Position numbers and translations under genes: made by a program | Source: Isoetes taiwanensis | Taxonomy: Eukaryota > Streptophyta > Lycopodiopsida > Isoetales > Isoetaceae | Direction: 5' to 3' | Assembly: GCA_021234155.1 (NCBI GenBank) | Contig: JAJEKV010000005.1 | Span: forward strand, 188,001-252,000 | DNA length: 64,000 nucleotides | Notes under the pieces: model-generated | The model's input: only the letters and a program-made list of their open reading frames with translations | Told to the model about the DNA's origin: nothing | Databases searched by the model: none | Shown: piece by piece, positions 22,622-33,900 of the stretch | Layout of the letters: each line of letters begins with the position of its first letter | Position numbering within the stretch: the first letter of the stretch is position 1

Positions 22622-22920
22622 TTATTTCAATCGAAGACAAACCTGAACTGCATCATGGATTCGCACGTACCAATCCTTGCCTATCAGTTCTGGGATTCCA
22701 TCCTTTGCAAATAATTTCATCACATTGTCATTGGGGTTAGAGAATGCTATCTGCATAACCAAGGGAGGATAAAAGATCAGCATCAACCAATCAATAAGCC
22801 TCATAGATGCAAACAACTATTTACGTGAACAAGAAAAACGTACCTGTATATTTTTGGTCTTGTATTCTTGATGGAGTTCCTTGATGGCATGCAATGCGCT
22901 TGAGTCAATATAAGTTACAG
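22622..22920 (-). pseudogene. Last two exons of a plant sulfate transporter (STAS domain end), SULTR4-like
   Basis: SULTR proteins are proton-coupled sulfate transporters; group 4 members act at the tonoplast. Exon 22844-22920 (minus) encodes VTYIDSSALHAIKELHQEYK and ends in a GT donor. Exon 22622-22750 follows a TTATGCAG acceptor and encodes AFSNPNDNVMKLFAKDGIPE, then GKDWYVRIHDAVQVCLRLK and a stop. VTYIDSSA and IHDAVQVC are hallmark STAS positions of group 4. The reading frame is intact across both exons and the splice sites look good. No other exon was found upstream: a LINE occupies 23.2-27.8 kb and the next 11 kb show nothing convincing. It is either the 3' end of a gene with very long introns or a detached fragment; I file it as a pseudogene with that doubt. 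Confidence 0.75.
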
Positions 22921-23165
22921 CTGCAGACAAATGGACAATGCATTTTTTATGAAACACAACAAAAAAAAATGCACTTACATAGACATTTAGTTATATAAGC
23001 ACAACAAGATTTAGATTCTTGGAGAAGAAATGATGGATGTATGCATCATCTCAAAAATAGTAATGCAACATAATCCTTTGACAAAGATTTCGAACCTGTT
23101 ATGGCGTAGTTTGTATCACATCGTCTTGTTTGGATCAATTTGCCTCATAATTTAATTCTTTCAAG

Positions 23166-23202
<37 letters not shown>

Positions 23203-23527
23203 TAAGAGTGTCTTTTTTTTTTTAATTAATAGTAATAATAAAGATACAGAGAGTCCCCAATGGGACAAATAGGAAGCATTAGGGCTATTATACGGGTTCT
23301 CTATGCATCAATGATGTGTGTACTAAGGAAAGTCCTATTCCACAACAACATAATGGTAGAGAGACCCCATCTGGTCAGTTACACAGATTGCTTTCTCCAC
23401 TAAACTCAGATTGTTCCATCATTAGAACTATCATGAGAGTCTAGGTCCTCAGAGCTCATCCACTGGCACTTAAAGTAGTTATAAAATCCTTCAATCTTAT
23501 CAATTCTGTCCAATCCCTTATTGTAAC

Positions 23528-24768
23528 TCATCCCATCTTCCTATGGTTGGACAATGCCATTAAAGCAACTTCCTTGTTGAAAAGACTCTTAAGTTTCTCA
23601 ATAGAGATGGATTGCCGCCCCAAAGTAACATCGCACCGATGTCTCCATATAATCCAGAGAGCCACGCTAACCAGGGAAGCATCAATACAATCCCTGTCCA
23701 AGATCATAATAGCGTTCGGCCACCCAAGTTGGTGTATATGTAGTCTCATAATGGGGCATACCCAATACCAGAATTCAATAATTTTTGGACAGAAGAAGAG
23801 ATGTGAAAGAGATTCGCTAGTCTGGCACCCAAGAGGACATTGGTCTGTAGACACAATTTCTCTATGGACCAGCTTTACTTTAGTGTTGAGACCTCCTTGG
23901 AGAGCCTCCCATCTAAAAAATTGTATTCTCCTAGAGCATAAGGTTTTCCAGGAGTTTGCTAAGAGGAGCTTAGCCGCTGATCCATTCACTTGAAGCCTAG
24001 CCTCTGCTTTAAGAGGAGAGTCATCACAGAGGGCCCGATAGATACTTGCAACATTGTATGTCTCCTTACCTGCACAGGACCACTTTTCCTCAGGGCCAGT
24101 AGCCCCTGAAAGAAGCTTAACATTATCTAGAATTTTTTGTAGTATCTTTCTATCTCCCTCACCTGCTCTTTGCACTTTGAGTCTAAATTCCATCCAAGAG
24201 ATCCATCTATCATTTTCCCATAGATGCTGCAATTTTAGGATCCCATGGTCTCGCCACTTCTTAAAGATGCGAGGATGAACTAATGCCAAGGGACGTCCAT
24301 TCTCTTCCCATACGTGAATGTTCCAAAATATACTAGCTTTCCCAGCCTCTTGAGGTATAGTCAAGGGGGAGCATACTGTTTGCAAGCATGAAGAATATGC
24401 CTCATGACTGGGGAAGTGCCAGGGGCCACCTTAAAGTTACAAAAAAAGGCTCCTAGTTCATCCCTAGGGAGAGATGGCTTTCCTTGAATCTTGCACAGAT
24501 CAAACCAGTGCTTAACAAATGCCAAAGCAGGAGATGTACCCCCTTGTAAAACTCGCCAGACAAATCTGGCCGCCAGAGCTTGGGCCTGCGTGAAAGGGTC
24601 CTTACATCCAATCCCTCCATCACATTTATCTCTACATAACTCGGACCAAGCAACGTTAGCCATACCCCCCCAGATGAACTTTCTAATGATAACCTGTATT
24701 TGATTATATATTCCTTTCTGGGCTACCATCACCGATGAGGAATATATGTGAGAGCTGGGCAAAAACAA
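23528..24768 (-). pseudogene. LINE-B ORF2, C-terminal part (RT thumb and zf-RVT region)
   Basis: Two overlapping frames (24361-24768 and 23528-24385) make up the C-terminal domain. GVIIRKFIWGG- and CDGGIGCKDPF-like segments are followed by a zf-RVT block with FFRWEALQGGLNTKVKLVHR, CPLGCQTSESLSHLFFC and WIIWRHRCDVTLG. The 24361-24385 overlap marks a frameshift. The Cys/His array of zf-RVT is kept. Confidence 0.8.
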
Positions 24769-25501
24769 AGATTAGCAACATTACTCTTCCTTTCTGAGAT
24801 AATCCTTTAGAAGACCATAACCCAACCTTTTTTCGAAGTTTGTCTAAAATGGGAGCCCAGAGACCCTTCATATTATCTGAGACAGAAAGGGGCAAACCCA
24901 ATAGCTTAACTGTTTCCCCTGCAGCCACGACTGGGAAGCCCAATCCATTAGTACGAGGGTCAATATCTCCCTCTAAAGCCCATAAAACGGTACATTTGGT
25001 GGCATTTAGCCCTATGCCTGATATAACCTCAAACGCAATCAATATCTCACGAAAGGAATGAAAGCTGCCATCGTCATACCTGAGGAACATAAAGGTGTCA
25101 TCCGCATATTGCATGATTGTGAGTTTTTCGGCTTGATTCGGTAAAACCAGACCACTGATGCCCCCTTCAAAGACTTTGAGATTTACCATCCTTGTGAGAA
25201 GGTTGGCCATAATTAAAAAAAGATATGGGGCAAGCGGGCAGCCCTGCCTAATACCCTTCCTGAGATCAAAGAGACCAGAGGGTTCACCATTAACCAAGAC
25301 AGATGCAGAGGCAAATTTGTTTATTCCCATTGAGATGTCGATGAACTGCTTATTGAATCCCATGTGGCTCATCACTTCTCGCAGACCCTCCCACCTAAGG
25401 GAGTCATAGGCCTTTCTAAAATCCATCTTAATAAATACATGCTTTTGGTGTAGATGCAAGCACCAATGCATTCCTTCCCTAGCCGCTAGGTAATTGTCCA
25501 A
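24704..25501 (-). pseudogene. LINE-B reverse transcriptase domain
   Basis: A long open frame with RT motifs in order: KMDFRKAYDSLRWEGL, RKGIRQGCPLAPYLF and the catalytic MQYADDTFMF, then a GLPLSVSDNM thumb segment. The catalytic Asp pair is intact. It is separated from the endonuclease by a damaged region (25502-26564) where RT motifs such as SPGPDGFPPEFF appear only in broken frames. Confidence 0.85.
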
Positions 25502-26564
25502 AATATATCTACCTGGCAGAAAAGCTGATTGCTCCCTTCCATAGGCTTAAGACGGTTGGCGATACCTTTCATGATTACCTTATATAAGACATTTGTTAAT
25601 GCAATGGGACGCCACTCCCCAAGTGATAGAGGTCTAGAAACTTTTGGGACCAAGGTGATGAATCCTAGAGTTGATAATGCATGGGGGCCAGCTAGAGTTG
25701 GATGTAATGAGCAAGAGGACCAAGCCCCCAGACAACCTTCACAAAGTCTGGTCCAAGAGCGTCCCAGAACTCCACAAAGAATTCAGGAGGAAAGCCATCA
25801 GGGCCTGGGGACTTACTAGAGGCCAAAGAGCATAGTACTTTAAATATCTCCTCTTCGCGCTTTGACGTAATAAAGTTTGGTTGTCATCCACGGTAATCTT
25901 ATGTGCCCAATCAATGCGGGCCAACCAAAGAGAGATTTGGGATTGATAAGAGAATGGGAGATTGTGCGCTTTGAATTGAGCCCGAAAAGCTGTCCCGAAT
26001 AAACGCCTTTGATACTACCCCGTTGTTCGGTAAAGTATTTTTCACACATCCATTCCAACAAAGATTCAGCATGAAGTGAAAAGTCGACGTTCGAGCTTTT
26101 CATGCAAGAGAAGGTCCTCTATGGCGGATATCTCCCCCGTGAAATTAGCACAACATTCTAAAGAAGCACTTACAAGTTTTCGGTGTGGTCGCTTTCACCT
26201 TTTTTGGGTCGGCGCCCTACCATTTTGTTTTTGGAGCGTTATCCTTAATTGAAGTGATCGTTTGTTCTCAGCTAATCTGCCCCCATTCTAAAGAAGCACT
26301 TAGAGTTTTCATGGTACCATTTTGTTTTTCCTCCTCCTCAATAGCTTTGGCTTTTGTTTCCAGTTCCTCCTCTAAGGATTGCTTGTCTCTGTTATGGGGA
26401 TCAAGTAACAGATCCTGCTTGACTGCCCTTAGAAGGTTATACACGGCATTTTTTTTCTTTCTTGAATTTCAAGCACTTCTCCTTGCCCCACTTCTTGATC
26501 CACATTTTCATCATGCTAATCTTTTTAACCCAAGCCTTCATGGAAGGGAGGCATTCCGTATTAG
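25502..26564 (-). pseudogene. LINE-B ORF2 linker between endonuclease and RT, heavily disrupted
   Basis: Minus-strand frames contain pieces of the LINE linker and fingers (25840-26103, LLEWMCEKYFTEQRG; near 25790, KSPGPDGFPPEFF; near 25540-25620, the region expected to hold the NWRPI-type motif) but in different frames. Several indels have accumulated here, more than in the flanking domains. Confidence 0.65.
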
Positions 26565-27386
26565 TTAGAGAAGCCAGGAAAGTCCTAAAGGGTCTGCAGA
26601 ATGCTCCTTCCCTAGTAGGGAGGTATTAAACTTGAAAGGCACATTCCCTCCTCTTCTTTTAATAGGGATACTCTCCAACACTAGCTTTTGTGGCACATGG
26701 TCTGAATGCGAGAAAGCAAGCTCTCCTTCAACATAACATCTATCCATGAAGGAGGCTGTCCTATTAGCCATGTAGAACCTGTCTAGTAAGCAGTATACTC
26801 TGTCATGCCCCTTCTGTTTATTAGACCAGGAAAATGCAGCGTTAGATGGCGGAATTATGGAGAAGCCGACGCTGTTTAAAAGAGAGTTCCACGTGACTTC
26901 TTCCTCTTGTAGCAAATTCCTGTGCAGCCCAATTTTTTGATCCCATACATCTGTCATATTTAGATCCCCTCCAAGGATCCAATTTTCAACTCCAAAACCT
27001 TGATGAGTTATCCAGAGCTCAATCTCTCTCCACATAGCTGCCCTCTCTGCAGGTATATTAGAGGCATAAATGTTGATGAGCCCCCACATACAATTATTTG
27101 TTTCAAAAATTACAACCTGCCATCTACCAAATCCCCCAGCATATTGATACTTTTGGACTTGTCCCTTCCATAAGATACAAATGCCTCCTTTAGTTCCTTC
27201 AGCCGCACAACAAAAGGAGGAGTAATTACCTCCAATCCAACTGCCAATAGACCTGGCCTCAAAGTCTGGAAGCCTATGCTCCTGTAGAAGGATGACATCC
27301 GCCTTTATAGACCTGATAGCTGCTAACACTCGCCCACGCTTAAGAACACCCTTGATGCCACGCAAATTCCATGAGACAATAATCAT
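26565..27386 (-). pseudogene. LINE-B ORF2 endonuclease domain, open
   Basis: A 273-codon frame from the ATG at 27386. The apurinic-endonuclease fold is complete by motif: MIIVSWNLRGIK (metal-binding Asn), LLQEHRLP (Glu), INIYAS (Tyr), LGGDLNMTD (Asp, Asn), CLLDRFYM and SHSDHVP (catalytic Asp-His). It is the best-preserved domain of this LINE. The ATG overlaps the ORF1 stop as ATGA, the same arrangement as in LINE-A. The frame ends before the linker, so the polyprotein is broken. Confidence 0.85.
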
Positions 27387-27757
27387 AGGTTGAAAGTTGT
27401 GGGACGGCTAGCTATATCATTGTCATCAGTGGAGTTGCTAAAGGAAGAGGTCGAAACTTTCTTCCTTTTCATATCACCTAAGTTATCTGGATTCATATTT
27501 GCATCCAGCTTATTTTTCTTACCTATTAGAGCAAATGGGTTCTCTAGCATCTCCACGTCATCTACTGTATCTGTATCAGTATCTGCCCAATTGGAGTTGC
27601 CTTTATGATTCCCCAAAGCCGATTCAAGGAGCCTTGTTCCTCGTGTATTCTTGGTTATCATACCTGCGAGAACCCCTTTCTCAATAGAAGATACCTCTGA
27701 GATATACTTAGACAAACAAGCCTTGCTATTCTCTCCTTGGCATTTTAGGATAACCAC
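27383..27757 (-). pseudogene. LINE-B ORF1, C-terminal fragment
   Basis: A Lys/Ser/Asp-rich tail (KGVLAGMITKNTRGTRLLES, MLENPFALIGKKNKLDANMN) with no folded domain, corresponding to the C-terminal tail of LINE-A ORF1. It is cut off at its 5' side by the element's truncation. It terminates in TGA overlapping the ORF2 start. Confidence 0.7.
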
Positions 27758-27913
27758 GGTATGGCATAGCTAAACCATGAAAACCACTTTGTATAAGCAG
27801 ATGAGCCAAGGTTGTGAAAAACAACATCGGCCATCCATCCCAGCCATCAAAACCTAAGTAAAGAACATCGATTCGTGTGCATCTGAAGTGCAAAGGTCAT
27901 TTAAGCACCAAGC

Positions 27914-28136
27914 ATCCATGAAATGGCAGCATAGGAGCATGTTTGCACAGCTACCTTCAGGGATTTTTAAGAAAATAAATATCTATACAGCATGCGTGGC
28001 AGGGCTTTGCAAGATTACAACCATTTGACATTGCCAAAGAATCTATAGCCAGAATATAGTTCCCATATATGAATGTTTGGGCATCTAAGCAGCTACATCA
28101 AGTCTCCAAATCCACTTTTGTCCTAGCTCGAGACAA
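27914..28136. repeat. Segmental duplicate, copy 1 (partner at 30687-30880)
   Basis: CATCCATGAAATGGCAGCAT, CATGCGTGGCAGGGC, GATTACAACCATTTGACATT and CTAAGCAGCTACATCAAG occur in the same order here and at 30687-30880 with small indels. No coding frame is conserved. Confidence 0.85.
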
Positions 28137-28147
28137 AAACTTATACA

Positions 28148-28392
28148 AGCATACCCCACAAACGAGGATTGCTATGTACGGTCCAGATCAAGGAATAAAG
28201 GGCAAATATGCCAATCCGATAGCTCTCGATGCCCTACGTAACCCCCCGTGTGAATATGCACCTAAACCAAAGGGGGTTTCGGGGGGATTTTAATTTAAAT
28301 GCGTTGGATGCAATGGTCTGTGTTAATAATATTAATGGTAGTTGTGTGTTGGTTGTTATATTAAAAAAAAATTTGGGCCCTTCGGGCCCTAA
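28148..28392. mobile_element. Foldback/MITE-like element, copy 3 (one arm only)
   Basis: Begins inside the central region (CATACCCCACAAACGAGG), continues through CCCCCCGTGTGAATATGCAC and CCAAAGGGGGTTTCGGGGGG and ends with the tip GGGCCCTTCGGGCCC. Only one arm is present, so it cannot fold as a whole. Its left edge lies at the end of the 27914-28136 duplicate. Confidence 0.8.
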
Positions 28393-30489
28393 ATAAAGCA
28401 AACATAGGTAAACTTTCTGGGCCTAAATATTAATTACTAAGAAGCACAATAATATTAAAGATAAATTATTTCCATTGCAAACAACTATGAGTATATTTTG
28501 TGTAATCATTAGGACAAGAACACGTTCTTGGAATTGAACACGTCGAAATCTAGCAACAACAATATCGAATGATAATTTTCTAAGTCAGTGCTCCCATGGT
28601 TTGTTTGGTGCACGTGGAGCTTGCTACGCTTAATCAAGATTAATACTACTTTCCAATTGAATGAGCTTCTAAAGCTTCTAATGTTGCATAGTGGTCCACA
28701 CATGCGGAATACTCTCATTTCCTTGACAGTCTTAAGTTAGAATATGATTTACCAAACAGTTTTCCAAAAACGTTGTTTTGAATCTTTTTCTGCTCCATTT
28801 TCTGGGACAGATATCTCCTTGGTATCATGCTTTTGGCTCCACAGACTCATACATTAATTGTTCATGCTGTGTGAAAGTAACACTCATGCCGTCCTCGATT
28901 ATGTTCGTCCTCGATTATGTTTGGATCATGCCAGTGAATACATGGCTTCAGCATTAATTTTTTGAGCATACTAAACTACTAAAGTACAAATGCATAACAA
29001 ACTAGTCAACATGGTCAATTGCTAAAATGAGTTTGAAGTTGAAATTACCGCTGGACATGACTTTGCATCAAAGCTCTGTGCAAATTTAACAAGTGGCTCT
29101 GGATGATCGATAGACATTCCTCGCTGGCTTACTATCAGCTTGATCTTGTTAAGCGTTTAAAGTAACGCCTGCAGACATAGATACGTAACCTGCAACCATG
29201 GCGTCTTTTCTCGAACCCATCCCTTTCGGTCCATCCGAACCCATCCCCTTTCGGGCATCTACCGAAAAAATAATGATTTTTAAGCTCCCCATGCACGCCA
29301 TATGTATAAACCGTGGCATTTCAGAAATCAAATCATGGTTGGGCAATTCCCTAAGGCTCAATTGCATTGAGGAGAAATCCCCTGCTCGCATATCCTCCAA
29401 GAATCACATTCCATGATACACTTTCGACCATTCTGCAAGAATCACATTCAATGATACCAAATGTATTAGCTTAGGAGAAACCATCTATTAGAAGCTATAT
29501 ATTCGTCTTCAACATTCCCCGCATGAGAATATATAATGGTTCCACCATGAGAGCACTTGCTTAACAACAAGTAAAAGCGGTCTGTTTGACCACTAAGAAT
29601 TTGTATGCGAGAAATGAGCCGAGCTCTCAATTGCAAACAAGTATGAGAACACAGAATTTTCTCTCATTTACGTACATGGATACAAGTCCGGGCGCAGCCA
29701 AGGTTGTGGCAAATGCTATAGTAGAAACCAAGAAAATTATTTTTTCAAGTTTGAAGGCATTTGTTCTTTGCTTAATTCCAAAGCCACATCAAGATCTTGT
29801 ACGTTCTTTTTACCGGGACAACAAGCTCTTTTGTTTGCTTTTTTTTCTTAATTAACTTTGAGATCATTCCAAGAAGTGAATGTAAGAAACAAGGATTTGC
29901 GACATCTTTGAAAAACCGGATGATATACGAATCTCCTTAGAGAATCCTGGCCGCTTTGCATAAGATGCCAAAGATTCTCACTTCGTTTTGAACAAACTTG
30001 TGCTTCAAGAATACCGTATCAAAGAGAAGAGGTGCCATCTTTGGTAAAATTTGACTTCTAAAATCAGAACTCAAGGCAAACAAAAATGCTCCAAACGCAG
30101 ATGCCATATCCTATTTGGATGGAAGCTAGTTCGCCATGCCAAGTCGCACCCTAAACCGCATCCCTAATCGCATCCCGTTAGGGTTTAGTAACGATGCTTT
30201 GTACTTAAGCAAATTCCGATTTCAAGATTTGGCCATGGCGGGCAACATTGCTACAAAATCCCTCCTCGAGAGAGCAAGAACGGAGAATTTTCTTCTCAGG
30301 AAGCAAAACTGGCCGGCAATCCAGTAAAAACAAACCCTTTCCTAAAGAACCCTAAAATAAGGGACCTCGATGCTTGCATGTCTGTTTTGGGAACTTAAAA
30401 ATAATTGATTTTTCAAGGAAAACTATGCAAATGCTAAACCATTGCAAAATCATAGATAATATGTCATTTAAATCTGAGAATACAGTGCG
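28393..30489. other. No gene recognised
   Basis: AT-rich with short open frames. Two spots are slightly protein-like: 29041-29145 minus (KIKLIVSQRGMSIDHPEPLV, between possible splice sites) and 30234-30327 plus (MAGNIATKSLLERARTENFL, ending before a possible donor). Neither matches a family I know. 29200-29270 holds a CGAACCCATCCC(C/T)TTCGG direct repeat. Confidence 0.4.
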
Positions 30490-30606
30490 CACTCTAGATA
30501 TACTAAATAGTAGGTCTCGTGCAATACGCCCATCAAATCATATGAAAACCATAGAAAAAAACGTACAAAAATACAAAAGAAACCCCCTGTTATTATGCTA
30601 CATATT
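30490..30606 (+). repeat. R125 interspersed repeat, copy 3
   Basis: CACTCTAGATATACTAAATAG to ACCCCCTGTTATTATGCTAC, same orientation as copy 1 and clearly diverged from it in the middle. Confidence 0.7.
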
Positions 30607-30957
30607 GAAAATATCATTCAGAGCAGTGACTCATGGTACTAGCCTCCTGTATTGTTAGCACGGCCATTATTTGCTCTTATTCTGCATCCATGAAATGGCA
30701 GCATAGGAACATGTTTGCCTGCCGCAACAGCATGCGTGGCAGGGCCTTGCAGGATTACAACCATTTGACATTGCCAAAGAATCTATAGCCAGAATACAGA
30801 ATACAGTTCCCATATACGATTGTTTGGGCATCTAAGCAGCTACATCAAGGCTCCAAATCCACTTTGTGCTAGCTCGAGATATATCACTGTGCATTGAAAA
30901 TATCATTCAAGGCAGTGACTTACGGTACTAGCCTCCTGTATTGTTAGAGCGGCTAAT
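30603..30957. repeat. Local duplication and segmental duplicate copy 2
   Basis: ATTGAAAATATCATTCA followed by GGTACTAGCCTCCTGTATTG occurs at about 30606-30655 and again at about 30900-30950. Between them (30687-30880) lies the second copy of the 27914-28136 segment. Confidence 0.8.
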
Positions 30958-33900
30958 AAAGAGGGATTCTGATAAGCTTTTGTATTTTGTTTTGGGAAAT
31001 TTGAATAAACCTATGTTTTCCCTTTGCCCAGGGGATTACACTATTTTGAGTTAATATGAAAAACATAATGATTCTGTGCCACAATAGTTGATACTGAAAT
31101 TGACACGCAGTAAGCTAGTCTAGGAGCAGGAGACATATCCATCCTGCTGGAATAGCATATCAAATAATTATACATGGAAGAAGTAAAAAATAAAATTGAA
31201 GAAACAAAAATGCCATAATCCTTTGTTTCATTTAAGTTGTGTGAATTCACATTCATCTGCAAGTTTGTCTCCGATCTCTTCTCTAACTAAAAAGGATCTA
31301 TAGTAGTAGAAAATTTCCTAAACTTATCTATTAAATCAAGAAGATTTTTTGAAATGGCTCTTTCAGCAGGTATCGCACATCATTAGCTTGGAAGGCTCAC
31401 TTTCAATTTGATGGTCAACGGCAAAATTGAAGCTGGATAGTGCGAATGTATGGAAATAATGTTGAATATGCCAGAGGATGGAGAAACAGGAGAACCTCGT
31501 AGTCAGTTTATGATACTATGAAGCAATGAGTTAGTTTCTAGTACAAACTGGAGATTCCTTGGTCTCCTAGCCCCTTCCTAAGAACCTCAGTTTGAAATTG
31601 GAGAAAAACTGCATGTTCCCATATGATAAATTTACAGCACCCAGAAAGGCTAAGACTGGCTTTATTTATTTGCATGAAAACATTTCCATCAGTTTGTCTG
31701 TGATCTCCTACTCAACCCTGATATGGTGAAAAGATGATGCTCCAGCAGGTTTTTATTCCAACCAGAGAAGATATATGCTGAAACTCACAGGTTAGAAAAG
31801 GACCAGGGAAAGTTTCATGGAATAAAGAGCTTACATGGGCTCATGGAACCATGGGTGAACCATAGGGTCAATGGTTGTTAACCTAGTAATTACAAATTCA
31901 TGCAATGAAATAAATTATCTGTTTACTGCTCTTGTAACTTGCATGGTACTTGCATAGTAAATGTTGCAGTATGGAGGTCTCTCGGTTTTGACAAAGTCCC
32001 CAGGCTAGATTATGTTTGTGCATTACATGTGAGAAAGACCAGCAACTGCAGTTTGTGCATTACCTGGACTCCATAAATACCAGTTAATGTTAACTAGTAA
32101 CGGGTGCCCGGCGTTGCTGGACATAAATACAATTCTATGTAGCCATATGTAGCTATATGTGAGAGGAATGGACGGAGCAATCCACAAAGATGATCCACAT
32201 TGGGCTCCGCATATGGAAAAAGAGATATTCCTAGATTGGAACTATAGCATTGTAATGAAGAAAAATATCTACTTACATAAGTGGTGATAGAGGCATTGTA
32301 TAATGTTGTAAATGTCATGTAGATATCAACAGAAGCATTTATTTCGTGTTTTTCTTGATAGGAGGTGAGGTAGGGGAGGTTTACATTTGTACGAAGAATT
32401 ACGAAGGGCATAAAATTGTGATCATAAAACCGAGTTGTGGACTTATAACCATATAAATCACAATATATTATAGTGAAGTATGTGGAGTTGAAATGAGGAG
32501 ATTTGTGAGAGATGTTAATAAGTTTTCCATTCATAACATGGAGAATGCAATAGTGTAGTGTCTATGAAGCATTTTTATTGTATTGAGTTTTCCTAATGAC
32601 CTGAGGTGTATATCTACAAAGTGCAATCCTCAAATTGATCATAGCATTGGACTCTAACCCGCAAGGCAACATGCAATGGGCAAAGGCATAACTCATGATC
32701 AACATTATTGTATAGGTGTATTTGAAGTGGAGGAGCGCGGCCCTGCACTATACTACATTTTGTAAAGGTAAGGCCCCACTATACCACATTTTTTATTATT
32801 TATGGTTTGTGTTCTAGATATTATAATTGTTAAACTCAATTTTCATTTAAATGAAACTACTTGTTTTAGTGTAAGGTGTACCGTAAAAGTATTAGATTGT
32901 ATTTATGGGGCAACCACACCAAAATAATACAGAGGCAAGACATGATGAAATTGCAAATAAGGAATAGATAAGGCTAAATCATGTGATACTCGTTATTGTT
33001 GCATATAGCACAACGTGATGTTAATTGTTTAAATTTGCTTTTGTTAAAGCCCAATGTTTGCAATGCAAGGGATCTTTGTCATATCAACCCCCCATCTATA
33101 CAACCATTTAAGTCAACAATTATGAACCAATGACTCAATGGCTTTTTGAATTTTTTGTAAAACCATTAGAGTTGAAGAGTGATTATGTTTGTCAAATGTC
33201 ACTATAATGCATGCCTCTATAAACACCTAAACTATTGGTTTGCTGCAAGTAGCATCTTATCGGCATGCCAAGCTTAAGCCTTCAAAACCAAGGTAGCACC
33301 ATCTAGAAAAAGATTAGAGTTCGAGATTGGAAGAAAGCAATATAATTTAATGATTCAAGGATGTGAGCTCCATCTAGAAGCAAAAAATAAATGTCGCTCT
33401 TTCTTTTGATCAAACTGGCAGCGACAACATCATTGTGAACTGCAAATCATTGAAGGTTCAAGAAATACTACGTCATATCTATTCTGCTCACACTTCTTCA
33501 CTTAATCCCGACATAGATCGCAGCTAGAATTTGCACGCTTCAAAATAAGAGGGAAAGGTCTTCACCATAAAGAAATAATGGCCAATGAATCATTCCAAAC
33601 CCCCATAAGAGAATCAAAGAATTCCCAACACATTGATCTACAATTCTTAGATAAAGCCATTCATTCTCACATGGTTTAAGTATTTTATTCTCACATGATA
33701 AAGTGTCTCACATTTGCATAAGAAAGGAAACTTTGTAAAGCTACAGAGATCATCGTCGTCCAACACTATACATGCCTCCATCAATGATTAGGATGAGAAA
33801 GAATCACTATTTAGCAGAAGTTCAAGGCAGAGGTTGGCCAAATTTCCCAACTATGCTAGTTAAGTACTTAGCATTGGCAGAATCCTTCCAGTGATGGGAA

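Larger units (their letters stand above)
23168..27757 (-). mobile_element. LINE-B, 5'-truncated L1-type element with poly(A)
   Basis: Minus-strand order is end of ORF1 (27757-27383), ORF2 (27386 to about 23480), 3' UTR, then poly(A) seen as a 30-bp T run at 23168-23197 and a second T run at 23212-23223. The 5' end stops inside ORF1, the usual result of incomplete target-primed reverse transcription. I could not define a target duplication with confidence. Confidence 0.88.

Noticed and set aside
23168-23223. Poly(T) as a terminator or promoter element
   Set aside because: It is the poly(A) tail of LINE-B read on the opposite strand.
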